From: Artemisia argyi
Lineage: Eukaryota > Streptophyta > Magnoliopsida > Asterales > Asteraceae
Reading direction: 5' to 3'
DNA length: 64,000 nucleotides
NCBI GenBank assembly: GCA_030686995.1
Contig: CM060685.1
Span: 129,977,823-130,041,822, forward strand
Below the pieces are notes generated by a model. The model did no database searches. It was not told the DNA's origin and worked only from the letters and a program-made list of their open reading frames with translations. Below, piece by piece: positions 21,476 through 35,560 of this stretch. A program made the translations under genes and the position numbers. The stretch's first letter is position 1; every line of letters starts with the position of its first letter.

Positions 21476-24400
21476 TGATGAGTGTGTAAATACTCATCAT
21501 TTTTGTCTTATATGAACTGCCAAAACATCCAAAAACACCCAATAATGCATCAAAATACTGAAATTATCTCAAAAGTGTGTTTTATATGTTTTAGATGCAA
21601 AACGTTTAAAAACAAATGAAAAACGAACAAAGTTTGCACAATTGGCAGTTTCAGTCCCTCAAGTTTCAAATATTGACAAAACTAGTCCCTGACGTTTTAA
21701 AACGAAAAAAAAGTCAACCCAAAGTTTTTAAAAGTAAAAATTATCAAAGTTAGACTTTGGGTAAAAAGTTTGAGAAAATTACATGTTTAGTCCCTAAAAA
21801 TCCAAATTGGCAAAAAAGGTCCCTGGAGTTTCAGATTTTGGCAGTTTTAGTCCCTGGTGGGATAATTTTGAATGAAAAATCATTTTGGGTCCTTGGGAAG
21901 TTACAAAAATCATTTTTAGTCCCTGGGTGAAAGTTTTGTGGAAATTACATGTTTGGTCCCTGTATTTTGCAACTTGTCATAAACGGTCCCCGGGAATTTG
22001 AAAAATGAAAATAATGCAACTTTGGTCCTTATAATATTGGTGATTGGCAATTTTGGTACTTATGAGCACTTTGGAAGATTTACAATTTCAGCCCTCATGT
22101 TTCAGCCAATTACAATTATGGTCCTTGTAATTTCCAAATTTGCAAAATAAATAATAAAACAAACCAAACCACCCTTTAACCCATCCAATCCCACCCCTGA
22201 TCCATGGTCTGATCCAGTAACACAATCCCCAAGCCCACCAAAGAATCCGGCCCATCCACCCTTTACTAATACCCCCGTTCGTTGACTCCGGTCAAACCCA
22301 CAACCCCCGATTACTATTCATCTTCTCCCCTAACACACCCTAATTCCCAGGTTTATGTCCCCCCCCCCTCCATGCTACCCCATTAATACCTCACCAACTT
22401 CTCACCTACACCCTCACCTTCCCCCTCCTCATTTATTACCCACACCAAACCTAAATCTGTCCAATCTCCATTTCCCGCCAAAACTCCATTTGAACGGTGG
22501 GGATCTAATAAAGCCATCCTACGGCTAGGATTGAAGTGGGAAAGTATGAGAGAGACTCCAGGAGCTATAAAGTGAAAGAAAAAGAGAAGAAGAAGTTTGT
22601 CAAAGTTTTAGACCACATTCGTAGTGTAAACTTTATTTTCATGTTGTGAACCTTTTAAATTCAGTTTACTTTTAATGTTGTATCAAGTTTTAAAGTTTAT
22701 GGAAGTTAATGTTTATGTTTCTCAGTCACAATTCAAATTTTAGCATTTTCAAGTGAAATTGACATTTTCACTTAAAACTTGTTAATTGTTACTGTTTCTT
22801 GTTCCTATAATCTCAATTCAGTTTCCCTTCAAGCTTTTTGAAGCTTTTAGATCACCTAGTGGAATTGTAATCTCATTTACTTAAAAATCATAAAAATAGT
22901 CAAAAATAGAAAATAAAATCAAAAATCAATTTGTAGTAAGATTGGAGCATGGAGCATTGGTCAAACATGGATGGACCAGGGTATTAGAACCTTAGGGAGG
23001 TGCTAGGATGTGTGTTGAGCCCTGGTGATTTGGTTTACTCAGAAATCCTTTGTAAGAATTATTTCAAGTCTCTTTTGTTGAATCTGTGTTCCTTTGTTTC
23101 TGGTGTTCATTGTCACTTATTTATATTCCTTTGTGTTTATTTTAACTTAGATTAAGTTTACTTTTCAGTATCATTAGTTAAGTCTTTGATTTGCTTCATA
23201 AAACTTTCAATTTCAGTTTTTAAGGGGTGTTTGGCTTGGACCATTTCACTGTGTTTAAGGTTTATTTGGTTGTTGCTTTCTGCTTACATTAGTCACCTAG
23301 GGTCTAAATAATACTTGTAAGTCACAAAATGGTACCTTAAACTACTCAAAGTCAAAAATCAACTCCAATCTCCTTGACAGTTAACTGTCAAGGTTTTTGG
23401 ATCCCAAAACTCACCCATTTGGTTTAAAATCTAGTAACTCAGCTTATTTTAACCTTATCTCACCTTAGTATAACTTATTTAATCAGTTAGGCTTATTAGA
23501 AACTCAAAAAAGTCAAGTTTTAAGTTTTTGCTAAAAAGTCAAAGTTTGTTTGTTCAGATTTTCACAAAAGTTCAAGTAATTCTCTAGATTTTTGTAATGT
23601 GATTCAGGTTTTGAATTTTTGATATGTTTTAGCCTACTAGTTCATGTTTAAGATCCCATTGTCTTATTATTTTTGTGATTTTTTATCTGAGCCCCACCAT
23701 TGCCCAAAGACACTTGCAGGGCATGCATCTGCCCTGCTACACAGATACCATGCTCAGACCCCAACTTTCCTTGCCTCTCAGGGCCTACACAGTGGGCCCC
23801 ACAATGAGCTTATTGGCTTTTTGAGAAGCCAATAAGCTCATCTTTAGGTCTCTGGGTTTATCTTGGGATTTGAACTCCTTTTGCTAGGGCTGCAAGGTCA
23901 CAAAAGCTTGTCCCTTTTTCTGTTGGCTGTTTGGTATTTGGTTTTGCTTAATCAGCTTATCAGCTTATCCAGGGCTCTATTCTAGATTTTATAGCTTATT
24001 TCATGTCCCTTTAGCTTATATCCACCTAAATACTACCCTAGTTCTCAGCTTATAGCTTGTTTCAAGCTTATAGCTTGGATAGTTGACCAAAGTCAACTGT
24101 CAAGCTATTAAGCATTTGTTGTGCTTATTTTTGATTTACAAAAAAACTTGTTTTCATAAAAAGTTAATGTTTTTAGTTGTAAATTAAGTTTCCAAAAAGA
24201 AAATCCAGAAAATCAAAAGTAATTTTTAAGTGATAGTTTCTATTTAATTTTATGTAATTTTAATTTTCATTTTTATATTTTTTATTAAGAACTTAGTTTT
24301 TTTATATTTTTCTTAATTTCCTCTTAAGTTAAAGTATTTATAATAATTTTCTTAGATTTTTATTTCACCATTTAGTATTTATTAGAATTAATTTTAGTTT

Positions 24401-25211
24401 TATTAATTATTAATTAATATTAAGTTTAAAATAGCATAATTAGTTTTTATTAAGTAAAATCTAGTTTTTATATTTTTTATAGCTTTTATATGTTGTAAAA
24501 TAATTTTAGAAATTTTATTAGCATTTTTACTGTTCATTTAGTATTTTTCCTAATTTAAAATAGTTAATTAGATAATTAGTAATTAATTAGTAATTTATTA
24601 ATAGAAAATTCACAAAAAGACAAAAATATATATTTTTAATTTTTATACTTTCTTCATGTTCTTTTTAAGGTTTAGAAAATATTTTTGTAAATTCTTAGTT
24701 TATTTTGTAACCTTTATTATTTTTAGTTTATTTTAAATTAGATTTAAAATAGTTTTAAGTAATTATTTAGTGTTTAAATATTAAAATAATCATTTTAATA
24801 ACTTTATTTTCATTTTAAATTTTCTTTTATCTTTTAATTTGTAAAAAGTTCATTTTCACCCCCTGGGTGTTTTCAGATTTCCATTTTCATTTTTTATTTT
24901 GTACGTTTACGTTTTATTTAAACGTAACGTACGCGTTTTAAGTTTTAAACGTTTCTGGGTTTTCAAACTTTCCCGTCTTGTTTACATAGCTTATTTAAGC
25001 TATTCTCATTGTAGATTCCTTAGTTCAATCACACGCAAACCTTTTTCTCATCCAGATTCACCCGATCATGAAACCGTTTGTTTACAATTCACACCTCGTC
25101 GGGACATACGACCCGGGGAAACCTTATACTTCCGCGGAGCATTGACTCTGAGCTGTTTGACTTTGTTGACCATTCCCTGGTCAATTTAGGTTGACGGTTT
25201 CGCATCAATCA
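21476..25211 (+). repeat. 3' LTR of the pol-less element (3736 bp)
   Basis: Matches 13890-17642 almost base for base. The length difference of 17 is fully explained by a 3-base change at the C-run and a missing 14-bp duplicate near 22724. It is followed by the target duplication GTGCA at 25212-25216 and the rest of the Tekay LTR. Confidence 0.9.
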
Positions 25212-25216
25212 GTGCA

Positions 25217-27644
<2,428 letters not shown>

Positions 27645-28561
27645 CGAGTGTCGTGGGGACCACTACATAATTCGCATGAAGAAGTGATTTTGTTCACTTG
27701 GCTTGAGGGTTTAGGAGCTTCGTAGGATTTCATGTGAAACTTGACTTGGTCTTCAAGTTCCATGATCCTACAGTCGGGAGTGCTTGAATTGTTCGAAGGC
27801 AAGGATATTGCCTTGACCGTTTTGTTCAAATCACACGGATCATTCCAACTTTCTTTGTCATAAAGAGCAAGATCTTCTATGAGCTCCCATGATTCTTCCG
27901 CACTTCGATCACGTAGCTTGCCACCGGCCGCTTGGTCAATGGTTTGCCTCGTGGAGAGATTGATGTAGTCATAGAAGATTTGGACTTGGAGCCAAAGATA
28001 TATGCCATGATGAGGGACTTTTTGGAGTAAGACCTTGAAACGAGTCCATGCTTCATTGAGAGTTTCACCTTGACGTTGTTGGAACATCAAGATGTCATTT
28101 CTTAGTTTGGTTGTTCTTCCCGGTGGGAAAAATTGAGCAAGGAAACGAGTGGTGAGATCATCCCAAGAGGTGATGGATCCCGCAGGTAAACGCCCAAGCC
28201 ATTGACTAGCTTGGTCACGTAGAGAGAATTGGAAGAGACACAATCGGGTCGTCTCTCGAGTTTCAACATCAAGATCTATGGAATCTACAATTTTGAGAAA
28301 ATCCTTGAGATGTTGATTAGGATCTTCGGAACAAAGTCCATGGAATGCACATGCGCTTTGCACCAACCGAATGGTGTCGGATCGCAAGGGAGACACATTG
28401 GCTCCTTGAGTGAGCTCAATGGTGTTTCGATAGCCTTGGTGGCTAGGACGGGAGTACTCTCCTAAAGTGCGGGGTCTAGGAGGTTGATTTGGTTGTGGTG
28501 GGTTTTGTGGGTGGTTTTGTTGTGGTGGGTTGGCGGGGTCAAATAGATTACCACCTTCCAT
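27645..28561 (-). pseudogene. Athila-type gag, cut in its zinc knuckle by the Tekay insertion
   Basis: The minus-strand frame starts with ATG at 28559-28561 (MEGGNLFDP) and gives about 305 residues before the Tekay LTR begins; the frame then runs into LTR sequence. Residues ~60-230 form a retrotransposon gag (capsid) domain: LRSDTIRLVQSACAFHG, LFQFSLRDQASQWLGRLPAGSI, TRFLAQFFPPGRT and IDQAAGGKL. The last own residues are CELCSGPHDT, the front half of a CX2CX3HX4C knuckle. A tRNA-Asp primer site and an LTR lie upstream in the same direction. The remainder of the element is outside the window, beyond the Tekay element. A paralogous gag lies at 30815-33070 on the other strand. Confidence 0.85.
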
Positions 28562-28708
28562 GATGGCGGATGGTAATGGTTACGAACAAAGGGAACAAAG
28601 AAGAAGATAGACTAAAGAAAACCTATAAAAATAAAAAAAAAATCTTACTAGAAAGGAATCTAGCAAGTAGACCTAATAAAAAGAAATTTCAAACTAAACA
28701 ATAACTAT

Positions 28709-28726
28709 TCCCCGGCAGTGGCGCCA
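28709..28726 (-). other. Primer binding site for tRNA-Asp, outer Athila-type element
   Basis: The minus strand reads TGGCGCCACTGCCGGGGA, two bases off the tRNA-Asp complement. It lies six bases inside the LTR that starts at 28733. Confidence 0.8.
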
Positions 28727-28732
28727 AAAACT

Positions 28733-29245
28733 TGATGCGTGGTTTTGCAACCTTGCAAAAGGTTTTACCTCTCAAGAGGCTTGCAATCCTCACCAGGCAG
28801 TGTACCTGTCTGATGTAGTATAGTGTAGTGGCAAGTACCGGGGGATTGATCGTTCTCTCGGGGAATACTGTTGTTAGGATCAAAACTTAATTAAACTAGG
28901 TCTAGAGGTGAGGGATGATTCTTTTTGTGTTTTTATAGTTTTATGAAAAGCAAGTAAAAATCTCAGGTTTTGAAAGAGTGGACGGAACTAGTTGCTAGTC
29001 AACTAATGCAAATAACTACTAATTCAATGAAAATAAAATAAAATAACGAGAAAGTAAATGTGGAGAAAAACAATAGAAAGAGAAACGTGTTTACTTAGAT
29101 TTCACTACTCCCTAGCTATCTTTTACTAGTTAATTAGTTTGTTACAATTGCGTGGATGACGGGTTATATTCCTTAATACCATTTGTAGGGCCGTGTACGA
29201 TCTTCCCTAACTCTATAAGCTTCTACCTCTTCCTATGTCGAGCCG
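28733..29245 (-). repeat. 5' LTR of the outer Athila-type element, inner part
   Basis: Begins in plus orientation TGATGCGTGGTTTTGC (LTR 3' end on the minus strand: ...ACCACGCATCA). It is interrupted at 29245 by a related plus-strand element with target duplication AGCCG and continues at 36974. The two parts total about 1.42 kb, matching the 1.4-kb LTRs of the inserted relative. Confidence 0.85.
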
Positions 29246-30642
29246 TGATAAGGCGAAAAATGATCCGTTTTTAGGGGGTCATTTAAGCCCGAATCCGACT
29301 TTATTTGATCAAATATTGCCCTAAATCGTTCCTTTTGTGATTTTAGGTGTTTGGAGAGTGAATTCTGGAAAAGGCTATTTTGGACGTTTTTGGAGCATAA
29401 AGTGAAGAAAACGGCAAAGTACCAAAAATCCAAGCTGGAAATACAAGGTGACGGCGTCAAGACCAAAAGCTTGACGGCGTCAGACATGGAGAATAATTTA
29501 CCGTAGCTGGTGACGGCGTCAGATGGAGAGGTGACGGCGTCAAAGTGGCCAAGAATAATTTACCGTGGGTGGTGACGGCGTCACATAGGCCGTCATAAGT
29601 GGATCAAGGCCGTCCGAGGAAGTTTATGGCGGCGAGGTGACGGCGTCAGAATTAACTCTTGACGCCGTCAGGACGATTTTCCTATATATAGTTTTCTAGT
29701 TTTTTCATTAGAAAAAGAGAGAAGTTTTGGTGAAACCCTAAAGACGATTTTGGTGCCTCTTTTACAGGTTTTTCAAGGGTTCCAAACCCTTGAGACCTTG
29801 CATTGTAATTGAGATAAGTGTACTTTCAATTCAATCAATATGTCTATGTGTTGGTTGTCTATCTCTTGTTCTTGTCTCAATTCCATTATGCTAGGCTAGA
29901 TCTCTCTTGTGTTTGCTTAGATCTAATGAAACCTAGATATTGATTATGTGTTGATTACTTGTCTATTCTTGTTTTGAATAAATGATTTATATGTTAGGCT
30001 TAAGAAAACTGGCAGATCTCCAAATGGTAACATGCTTGAACGTCTTAAGAAACATGAACCGAGGCGTACTAGGTCTTTATTGGTTGTATTTAATGCATGA
30101 GCCACTGTTTACAATCCCTATAGTTGTGCTGGGTCATGGTGTAGGAGGAGATAAGAGCTCATAGAGTTGGGGAGTTATGTATGCCACTCCACGAATGGTA
30201 TTAAGGAATACAACCCGTCATTCATACAAGTGTAACAAGTAATTAACATGTAAAAGATATCTAGGGAGTAGTGAAGTCTAAGTAAACACAATTTCTCCAA
30301 TTACTGCTCACAACCTTAGTTTAATTTCATTTTTATTATTTTATTTTAATTATATAATAGCTTTGGGTTAGTTGAATAGCAACTAATTCCGCCCACTCTT
30401 CCAAAACCCGAGATTTTACTTGCTTTCATAAAAATATAAAAATACAAAAATAATCATCTCTCACCTCTAGAACTATTAATTAGGTTTTCTAATCCTAGCG
30501 ACACTATTCCTAAGCTGAACGATCAATCCCCCGGTACTTGTCACTATACTATACTACAACGATCAGGTACACTGCCTGGTGGGGGTTGTAAGCCTCGCGG
30601 GATCCCTCGAGAGGTAAAGCAAGGTGCGATTCCCACGCATCA
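29246..30642 (+). repeat. 5' LTR of the young Athila-type element
   Basis: Starts TGATAAGGCGAAAAATG and ends ...CCCACGCATCA. It contains a palindrome array and TATA box (29452-29700). Confidence 0.9.
29452..29700 (+). promoter_or_regulatory. Array of TGACGGCGTCA palindromes upstream of the LTR TATA box
   Basis: Seven copies of TGACGGCGTCA (one as TGACGCCGTCA) start near 29452, 29474, 29510, 29530, 29572, 29638 and 29662. They are followed at about 29691 by CCTATATATAG and then the likely transcribed leader. The same array is in the 3' LTR (35767-36015). This is the usual place of enhancer elements in U3. Binding factor unknown. Confidence 0.65.
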
Positions 30643-30648
30643 AGTTTT

Positions 30649-30667
30649 TGGCGCCGCAGCCCGGGGA
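30649..30667 (+). other. Primer binding site for tRNA-Asp
   Basis: TGGCGCCGCAGCCCGGGGA, close to the tRNA-Asp complement with one extra base, six bases after the LTR. Confidence 0.75.
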
Positions 30668-30814
30668 ATAGTTATTGTCTAGGTTAGAATTTCTTTTTAT
30701 TAGGTCTACTTGCTAGATTCCTTTCTAGTAAGATTTTTATTTTTATTTTTAGGTCTTCTTTAGTCTATCTTATTTCTTCGTGCCTTTGTTCGTAACTCTT
30801 TACCATCCGATATC

Positions 30815-33070
30815 ATGGAAGGTGGTAACATCTTTGAACCCATCATCCCACCACTAGAACCCCTTAGGCCCCGAACCTTAGGAGAGTATTCCCGACCTAG
30901 CCACCAAGGCTACCGAAACACCATTGAGCTCACCGGAGCCAATGTGACCCCCTTGCGATCCGACACCATCCGGTTGGTGCAAAGCGGATGTGCATTCCAT
31001 GGACTTCGTTCCGAAGATCCAAACCAACACCTTACGGACTTCCTCAAAATCGTAGATTCCATAGACCTAGGTGTTGAGATTAGAGAGACAACCCGATTAC
31101 GCCTGTTCCCATTCTCTCTACGAGATCAAGCTAGTCAATGGCTTGAACGTTTACCCGCGGGATCCATCACCACATGGGACAATCTCGCCAACCGCTTCCT
31201 CACCCAATTCTTTCCGCCGGAAAAAACTGCAATGCTTAGAAGGGACATTCTGATGTTTGAGCAACAGCGGGGTGAACCTTTCTACGAGGCTTGGGCCCGT
31301 TTCAAGGATCTCCTCCACAAGATCCCTCATCATGGCATAAACCTTTGGTTATTAGTTCAAATTTTCTACGACCATGTTGACTATCACACTAAGCGTACCA
31401 TCGACAGAGCCGCGGGAGGCAAATTGCGTGATAAGAATGCCGAGGAGTCATGGGCAATTATAGAAGAGCTTGCTGTCGATAATAATGAGATTTGGGAATT
31501 TAAACATACGGTAGAAGCGGCCATCAATGCAGTTTCGGCATCTGGAGGAACCACCGAAATCCCTGATGAACTCTTATGCAAACTTGAGGCAAAAGTTGAC
31601 TATTTTGAGGAAAGGCAAAGGAGACCCTTAAGTCCTAGACAAGCTACTGTCAATTCTGTCTCAAGATCAACTTCGGCACCATTATCTGAATCACCTTCTA
31701 GAGAACATGTCGAAACTTTTCAAAGATACACCCCACCTTGCTCTCCTCCCAAGGAACTTAGCTCGGAATTTGAGGCTAGGATGAGAGAATATATGGCGAC
31801 TCATTCTGATCGGCTTGCTAGATTCGAAGAAGCAGTTTATAAGCAAAAAGAGGAGATGCAGGAGAAAATGAATGAGATATTGGGTCTATTGGAGGAGTAT
31901 GCCAATCAGAAAACCCCCGAACGAATACTGCTAAGGAAAGAAAGCGCCACTCCCACCACCCAATTTGTTAACTCCATCACCATTGTCCATAAAGATAACG
32001 AGAAGGTAAAAACTCCTGCTAAACAGACCTTAGAAAAACCGCCTGAGTCCCAACCTTTGAGTTACTACCTGAAACACGACATAAACAAAAACACCATAAC
32101 AAATTGGATTAAGGATGATAGGCGTAACCAATCCTCCGAACAGGTTCCCGAAAAAGAGAAAGAAGAGAAAGATGAGTATGATACACTTATTGGAGGATCA
32201 GTGGTTGAGAGGTTACTGGTACAGAAAGTGGCCACCAAGCAGGTAGCATGTGGGAATTTTGAATTACCAACGAGCATCGGGGACTTGAAACATCTTAGTG
32301 CTTTCGCTGACCAAGGATCGGAAGTAAATCTTATGCCCCTGACTATCTACATCCAACTGACGTCGAAGATGCCAATACCCACTCGTGTTAGGCTGTCTCT
32401 TGTTGGGCACTCGTACATATACCCCCTAGGAATAGCAGAAGATGTATTAGTCAATGTTGCAGGATTCATGTACCCCGTCGATTTTATGATCATTGATGAT
32501 AAAGGGGATGGATGCATGCCAATAATCCTTGGGGCACCATTCCTCACCACCGCTAGGGCTGTCATTAAGTATGAAGATAGGAAGATTGAGCTTAAATCTG
32601 GGAAGAGAAAGATTAGCTTCCACATGACTCCGCGAAGTGGGCATGAGAATTTGAGTTGGAGAATGATTAAAAACAACATTGGCACGATGCCCATTCGTGT
32701 TCAGAATAAAATTCTTGCATGGGAGGCAAGAATCAAAAGCTATAAGAAAGCTAAGGATGAAAGAAGAAAAAGCAATGAGGTTCCGATTGAACTCAAACAC
32801 ACTCAACACGAAAGCACTCGTACACCGTTTGAGGAAGGGAACTTAGTACTCTTGAGACACTTAGAAACAACAATACCACCCGATAAACCAAGTCCTTGGT
32901 GGTATGGGCCATTCACAATCGAAGAATTGAGCCAGGATGGGGTAGCTAACTTGAGAAGCAAATTAGGTGGGAAGGTGATTGCGAGTATTGATAGACTGAG
33001 GCACTACCACCATAACAGTAATGATCGCAATTATATGGGGTACATCATTTCAAATGATGAGATCACGTAG
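30815..33070 (+). CDS. Athila-type gag-protease polyprotein with a residual integrase tail
   Basis: Intact 751-codon frame from ATG 30815 to TAG 33068-33070. Residues ~35-235 are the gag capsid domain (LRSDTIRLVQSGCAFHG, FSLRDQASQWLERLPAG, FLTQFFPPEK, IDRAAGGKL). Around 320-370 a Glu/Lys-rich helical segment could form a coiled coil. Unlike the paralogue at 27645-28561, no CCHC knuckle is seen. The protease follows near 480-610, with FADQGSEVNLMP carrying the catalytic Asp at about residue 499 (DQG instead of the usual DT/SG or DLGA) and later PIILGAPFLTTARA. Residues ~680-735 (WWYGPFTIEEL, IASIDRLRHYH) resemble the GPY/F end of Athila integrase. RT and the integrase core have been lost by an in-frame deletion. 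It may still supply particle protein. Confidence 0.85.
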   Translation: MEGGNIFEPIIPPLEPLRPRTLGEYSRPSHQGYRNTIELTGANVTPLRSDTIRLVQSGCAFHGLRSEDPNQHLTDFLKIVDSIDLGVEIRETTRLRLFPFSLRDQASQWLERLPAGSITTWDNLANRFLTQFFPPEKTAMLRRDILMFEQQRGEPFYEAWARFKDLLHKIPHHGINLWLLVQIFYDHVDYHTKRTIDRAAGGKLRDKNAEESWAIIEELAVDNNEIWEFKHTVEAAINAVSASGGTTEIPDELLCKLEAKVDYFEERQRRPLSPRQATVNSVSRSTSAPLSESPSREHVETFQRYTPPCSPPKELSSEFEARMREYMATHSDRLARFEEAVYKQKEEMQEKMNEILGLLEEYANQKTPERILLRKESATPTTQFVNSITIVHKDNEKVKTPAKQTLEKPPESQPLSYYLKHDINKNTITNWIKDDRRNQSSEQVPEKEKEEKDEYDTLIGGSVVERLLVQKVATKQVACGNFELPTSIGDLKHLSAFADQGSEVNLMPLTIYIQLTSKMPIPTRVRLSLVGHSYIYPLGIAEDVLVNVAGFMYPVDFMIIDDKGDGCMPIILGAPFLTTARAVIKYEDRKIELKSGKRKISFHMTPRSGHENLSWRMIKNNIGTMPIRVQNKILAWEARIKSYKKAKDERRKSNEVPIELKHTQHESTRTPFEEGNLVLLRHLETTIPPDKPSPWWYGPFTIEELSQDGVANLRSKLGGKVIASIDRLRHYHHNSNDRNYMGYIISNDEIT

Positions 33071-34918
33071 TAACCCACGACTTTGAGTCTAGCTACAAGA
33101 CTCGTAAATAAAGAAAAGCGCTTCTTGGGAGGCAACCCATGTTTTGTGTGATTTTTATTTGTTTGATTGTTATTTGTTTCTGTATGCATGTTTTATTTTT
33201 ATTGTTGGTTGATCATGTTTCTCAATTAAAATGTGAAATACTTTATTATGTTGTTTAGCCTAGTCTTAACTTCAACCTAGAGGTATTTTTGCAAAAGATA
33301 AGTGTAAGGGGAAACCCCAAATATGTTTTTAAGAAACAAACCGATCATGATTCTCCACAATATTTAATGAACATGTATATTCGTATTTGTTAGAGTCAAA
33401 TGCTTGTATTGAGTCATAATGAAGTTTTGCAGGATTTTCCAGGAAGTAGGACAAAGTTTTTCCAGAAATTTTCCGGAAACTTAACATAAGAATTTCTGCA
33501 GGTCCATTCTGACGGCGTCAGGGTTTGCTCTTGACGGCGTCAGGAGTTAAAATCTAGAAATTTTACCGGTTTTGTTTTTCTAACGGAGTCTTATGGTTTT
33601 TGTGAATTATTAAGTTTTATAATCTCCAGGAAATCTGCAAACTTCATTCCACAAGCATTATATCTTACTTTGTTTTCTAGGATTTAGTAACTTATATAGG
33701 ATGCCGCCGATTTTACGCGAGGTTGCCTTGTCTACTTTTGTCAGGATTTACAGGTTATTTGTGACAAGAAGATGATTTATATTCTGGAAGGGAAGCTTTG
33801 ATTGTTTGTTTTCTTGGAAGAAGATTTAACCTGGCCAACTAAAATCCATACCGAGCGAATCAGGGGAGTATTTGATTTCATTCTCTTTACTTTTTAACTT
33901 TTACATTCTTTACTTGAACATTGGGGACAATGTTCATCTTAAGTGTAAGGGGAGGGTAAAAAGATGATACCTTACATATGCACTTTCGCTTGAGTTTGTT
34001 TTGTTTGATAGTAGATGAGTAATAAAACTACGAGAAATACTTGTTAGTGTAATTTTAGCGCCAAATTTAAATTTTTTTACAACATTTAGGAGTGAAACTT
34101 TAGCCATAGCAAGCGTCTCATGGATAGGAGGTTGTATGACTAGCACATAACCGTATATTCAGAAAAATTTTCCACCCAAAAATGTGAGGTTCGCCTTTAG
34201 ATTTGATAGGAAAAGCATTTATTATTAGTGCTTATGAGTGTACCGGTAGCATTTAGATTCTAGAACTTGCATTAGTGATGCATCCCGAGACCGCTAGTGA
34301 GACTACATTCGTGTGGTAGGATTTACTACATGATAAGAGGCATTAGGATCACCCTTGTGTTAAACCCGTATCATAATTACTTGACCATTTAAGTCATATT
34401 GGTTGGCTAGTTAAGTCAACTAATTTTTCCCACACTCTTAGCGTTGTACTCATTTTTAGTACACGATACCCCTAGTACACCCCTCCGAGCCTATCTTTTC
34501 GTTTCTAACTTTAAGCATTTTACTTAAAGGAAGAATTTGTTACACCCCACTTAAATGTACAACCAAATCGCCTTAGCCTTCCGTGTATGCGCTCATTTTT
34601 AGTGCATTATTGTTATTTGTTAAACCCTAAGTTAACTTTCTAATTGATTACATGGTTGCTAAGTCGAGTCATATCCTTGTACATATTGTTTTGGGACGAT
34701 TGGGACTCGTGGGTAAGTACTTATTTTATGGAGTAATGGGGAAGAACATCACTTATTACCCCCATATGTACGTTAATCTTAAAAGTGCTCCAAGTGTTTT
34801 GATTTTCTTAATTCGAGTCATTAGATTAGTTAATTGTAAAGTATGTAAAGATTCAAGTGTGAGGGGAATTCTCATCCCCTATGATGTATTATTTTGGATG
34901 GTAGGGTAAGAGTGTATG

Positions 34919-34953
<35 letters not shown>

Positions 34954-35545
34954 GAAAAAACAAGAAAAAGAAAAAGAAAAAGAAAAAAAAATAGAAAAAG
35001 AAAAAAAAAACATACGGACTACCATCCCGTTTCATTCTATGTTTATTTTATGTTTTTGTTATTTTTCTTTTATTAGCTTAAGTCGAGTCTAGTCTTGGCT
35101 TAGCAACGCCATCTTGTACATGTAATTAACTAAGATTGTTAACTCGCCACCAGTAAAACTTCCTTTATCCAACAAAACCGTGTAATTCATATCCCTACAC
35201 CTAACGTTATAACCCTTTAAAAGACCTCTTTGATAGTTTATCCTAGGTGCTTACGCCATGTGGTGGAGGTTTGATCCTTTCCCAAGCCTATGGTAATCTA
35301 TTTTGCTATGACAGGTAGTGAGAGATATCTTCCATTTCCATAATGTTATATTACTTTATTACACCCGAGAGATGTGAGTATCTAAACACTATTTGTGAGG
35401 TGCTTGTGTATGACCTCCGTGCTTGTCTATTGGTCTTTAGTGGAACGATTATTTATTGTAATTACTTTTATATTAGTGTTAAATGACCCCTAACTTGTCT
35501 TTTGAGTAGAATAAAAGCTCATTTGCTTGAGGACAAGCAAATCTC
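33071..35545 (+). other. Long 3' noncoding region of the young Athila-type element
   Basis: No convincing ORF over 2.5 kb. Two TGACGGCGTCA copies occur at about 33510 and 33533. An A-run of about 30 followed by AAAAAG repeats lies at 34923-35010. AAGTGTAAGGGGAGGG at 33940 resembles an extra polypurine tract. In full Athila elements this place holds env-like sequence; none is recognisable here. Confidence 0.6.
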
Positions 35546-35560
35546 AAGTGTAAGGGTATA
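35546..35560 (+). other. Polypurine tract of the young Athila-type element
   Basis: AAGTGTAAGGGTATA directly precedes the 3' LTR start. Confidence 0.6.

Larger units (their letters stand above)
13890..25211 (+). mobile_element. Large LTR retroelement lacking pol (LARD/TR-GAG-like), 11.3 kb
   Basis: Two direct LTRs (13890-17642 and 21476-25211) flank a 3.8-kb interior with a tRNA-Asp primer site, one broken ORF and a polypurine tract. The target duplication GTGCA is perfect (13885-13889 and 25212-25216), and the host Tekay LTR resumes on the other side. No protease, reverse transcriptase or integrase motif is present, so it depends on helper enzymes. By eye the LTRs differ by 23 substitutions and two indels (3 and 14 bp) over ~3.73 kb, about 0.6 percent, so insertion is recent. 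The primer site suggests a link to the Athila/Tat lineage. Confidence 0.85.

Noticed and set aside
16075..24000. Pairs of nearly identical short frames (16075-16266 with 23644-23835; 17330-17620 with 24899-25189)
   Set aside because: They are the same places in the two LTRs of the pol-less element, in noncoding sequence, and have no family match.
29452..29672. TGACGGCGTCA repeats as a CRISPR or satellite array
   Set aside because: Short palindromes with unequal spacing of 10-55 bases, placed before a TATA box in several LTR families; a promoter array fits better.
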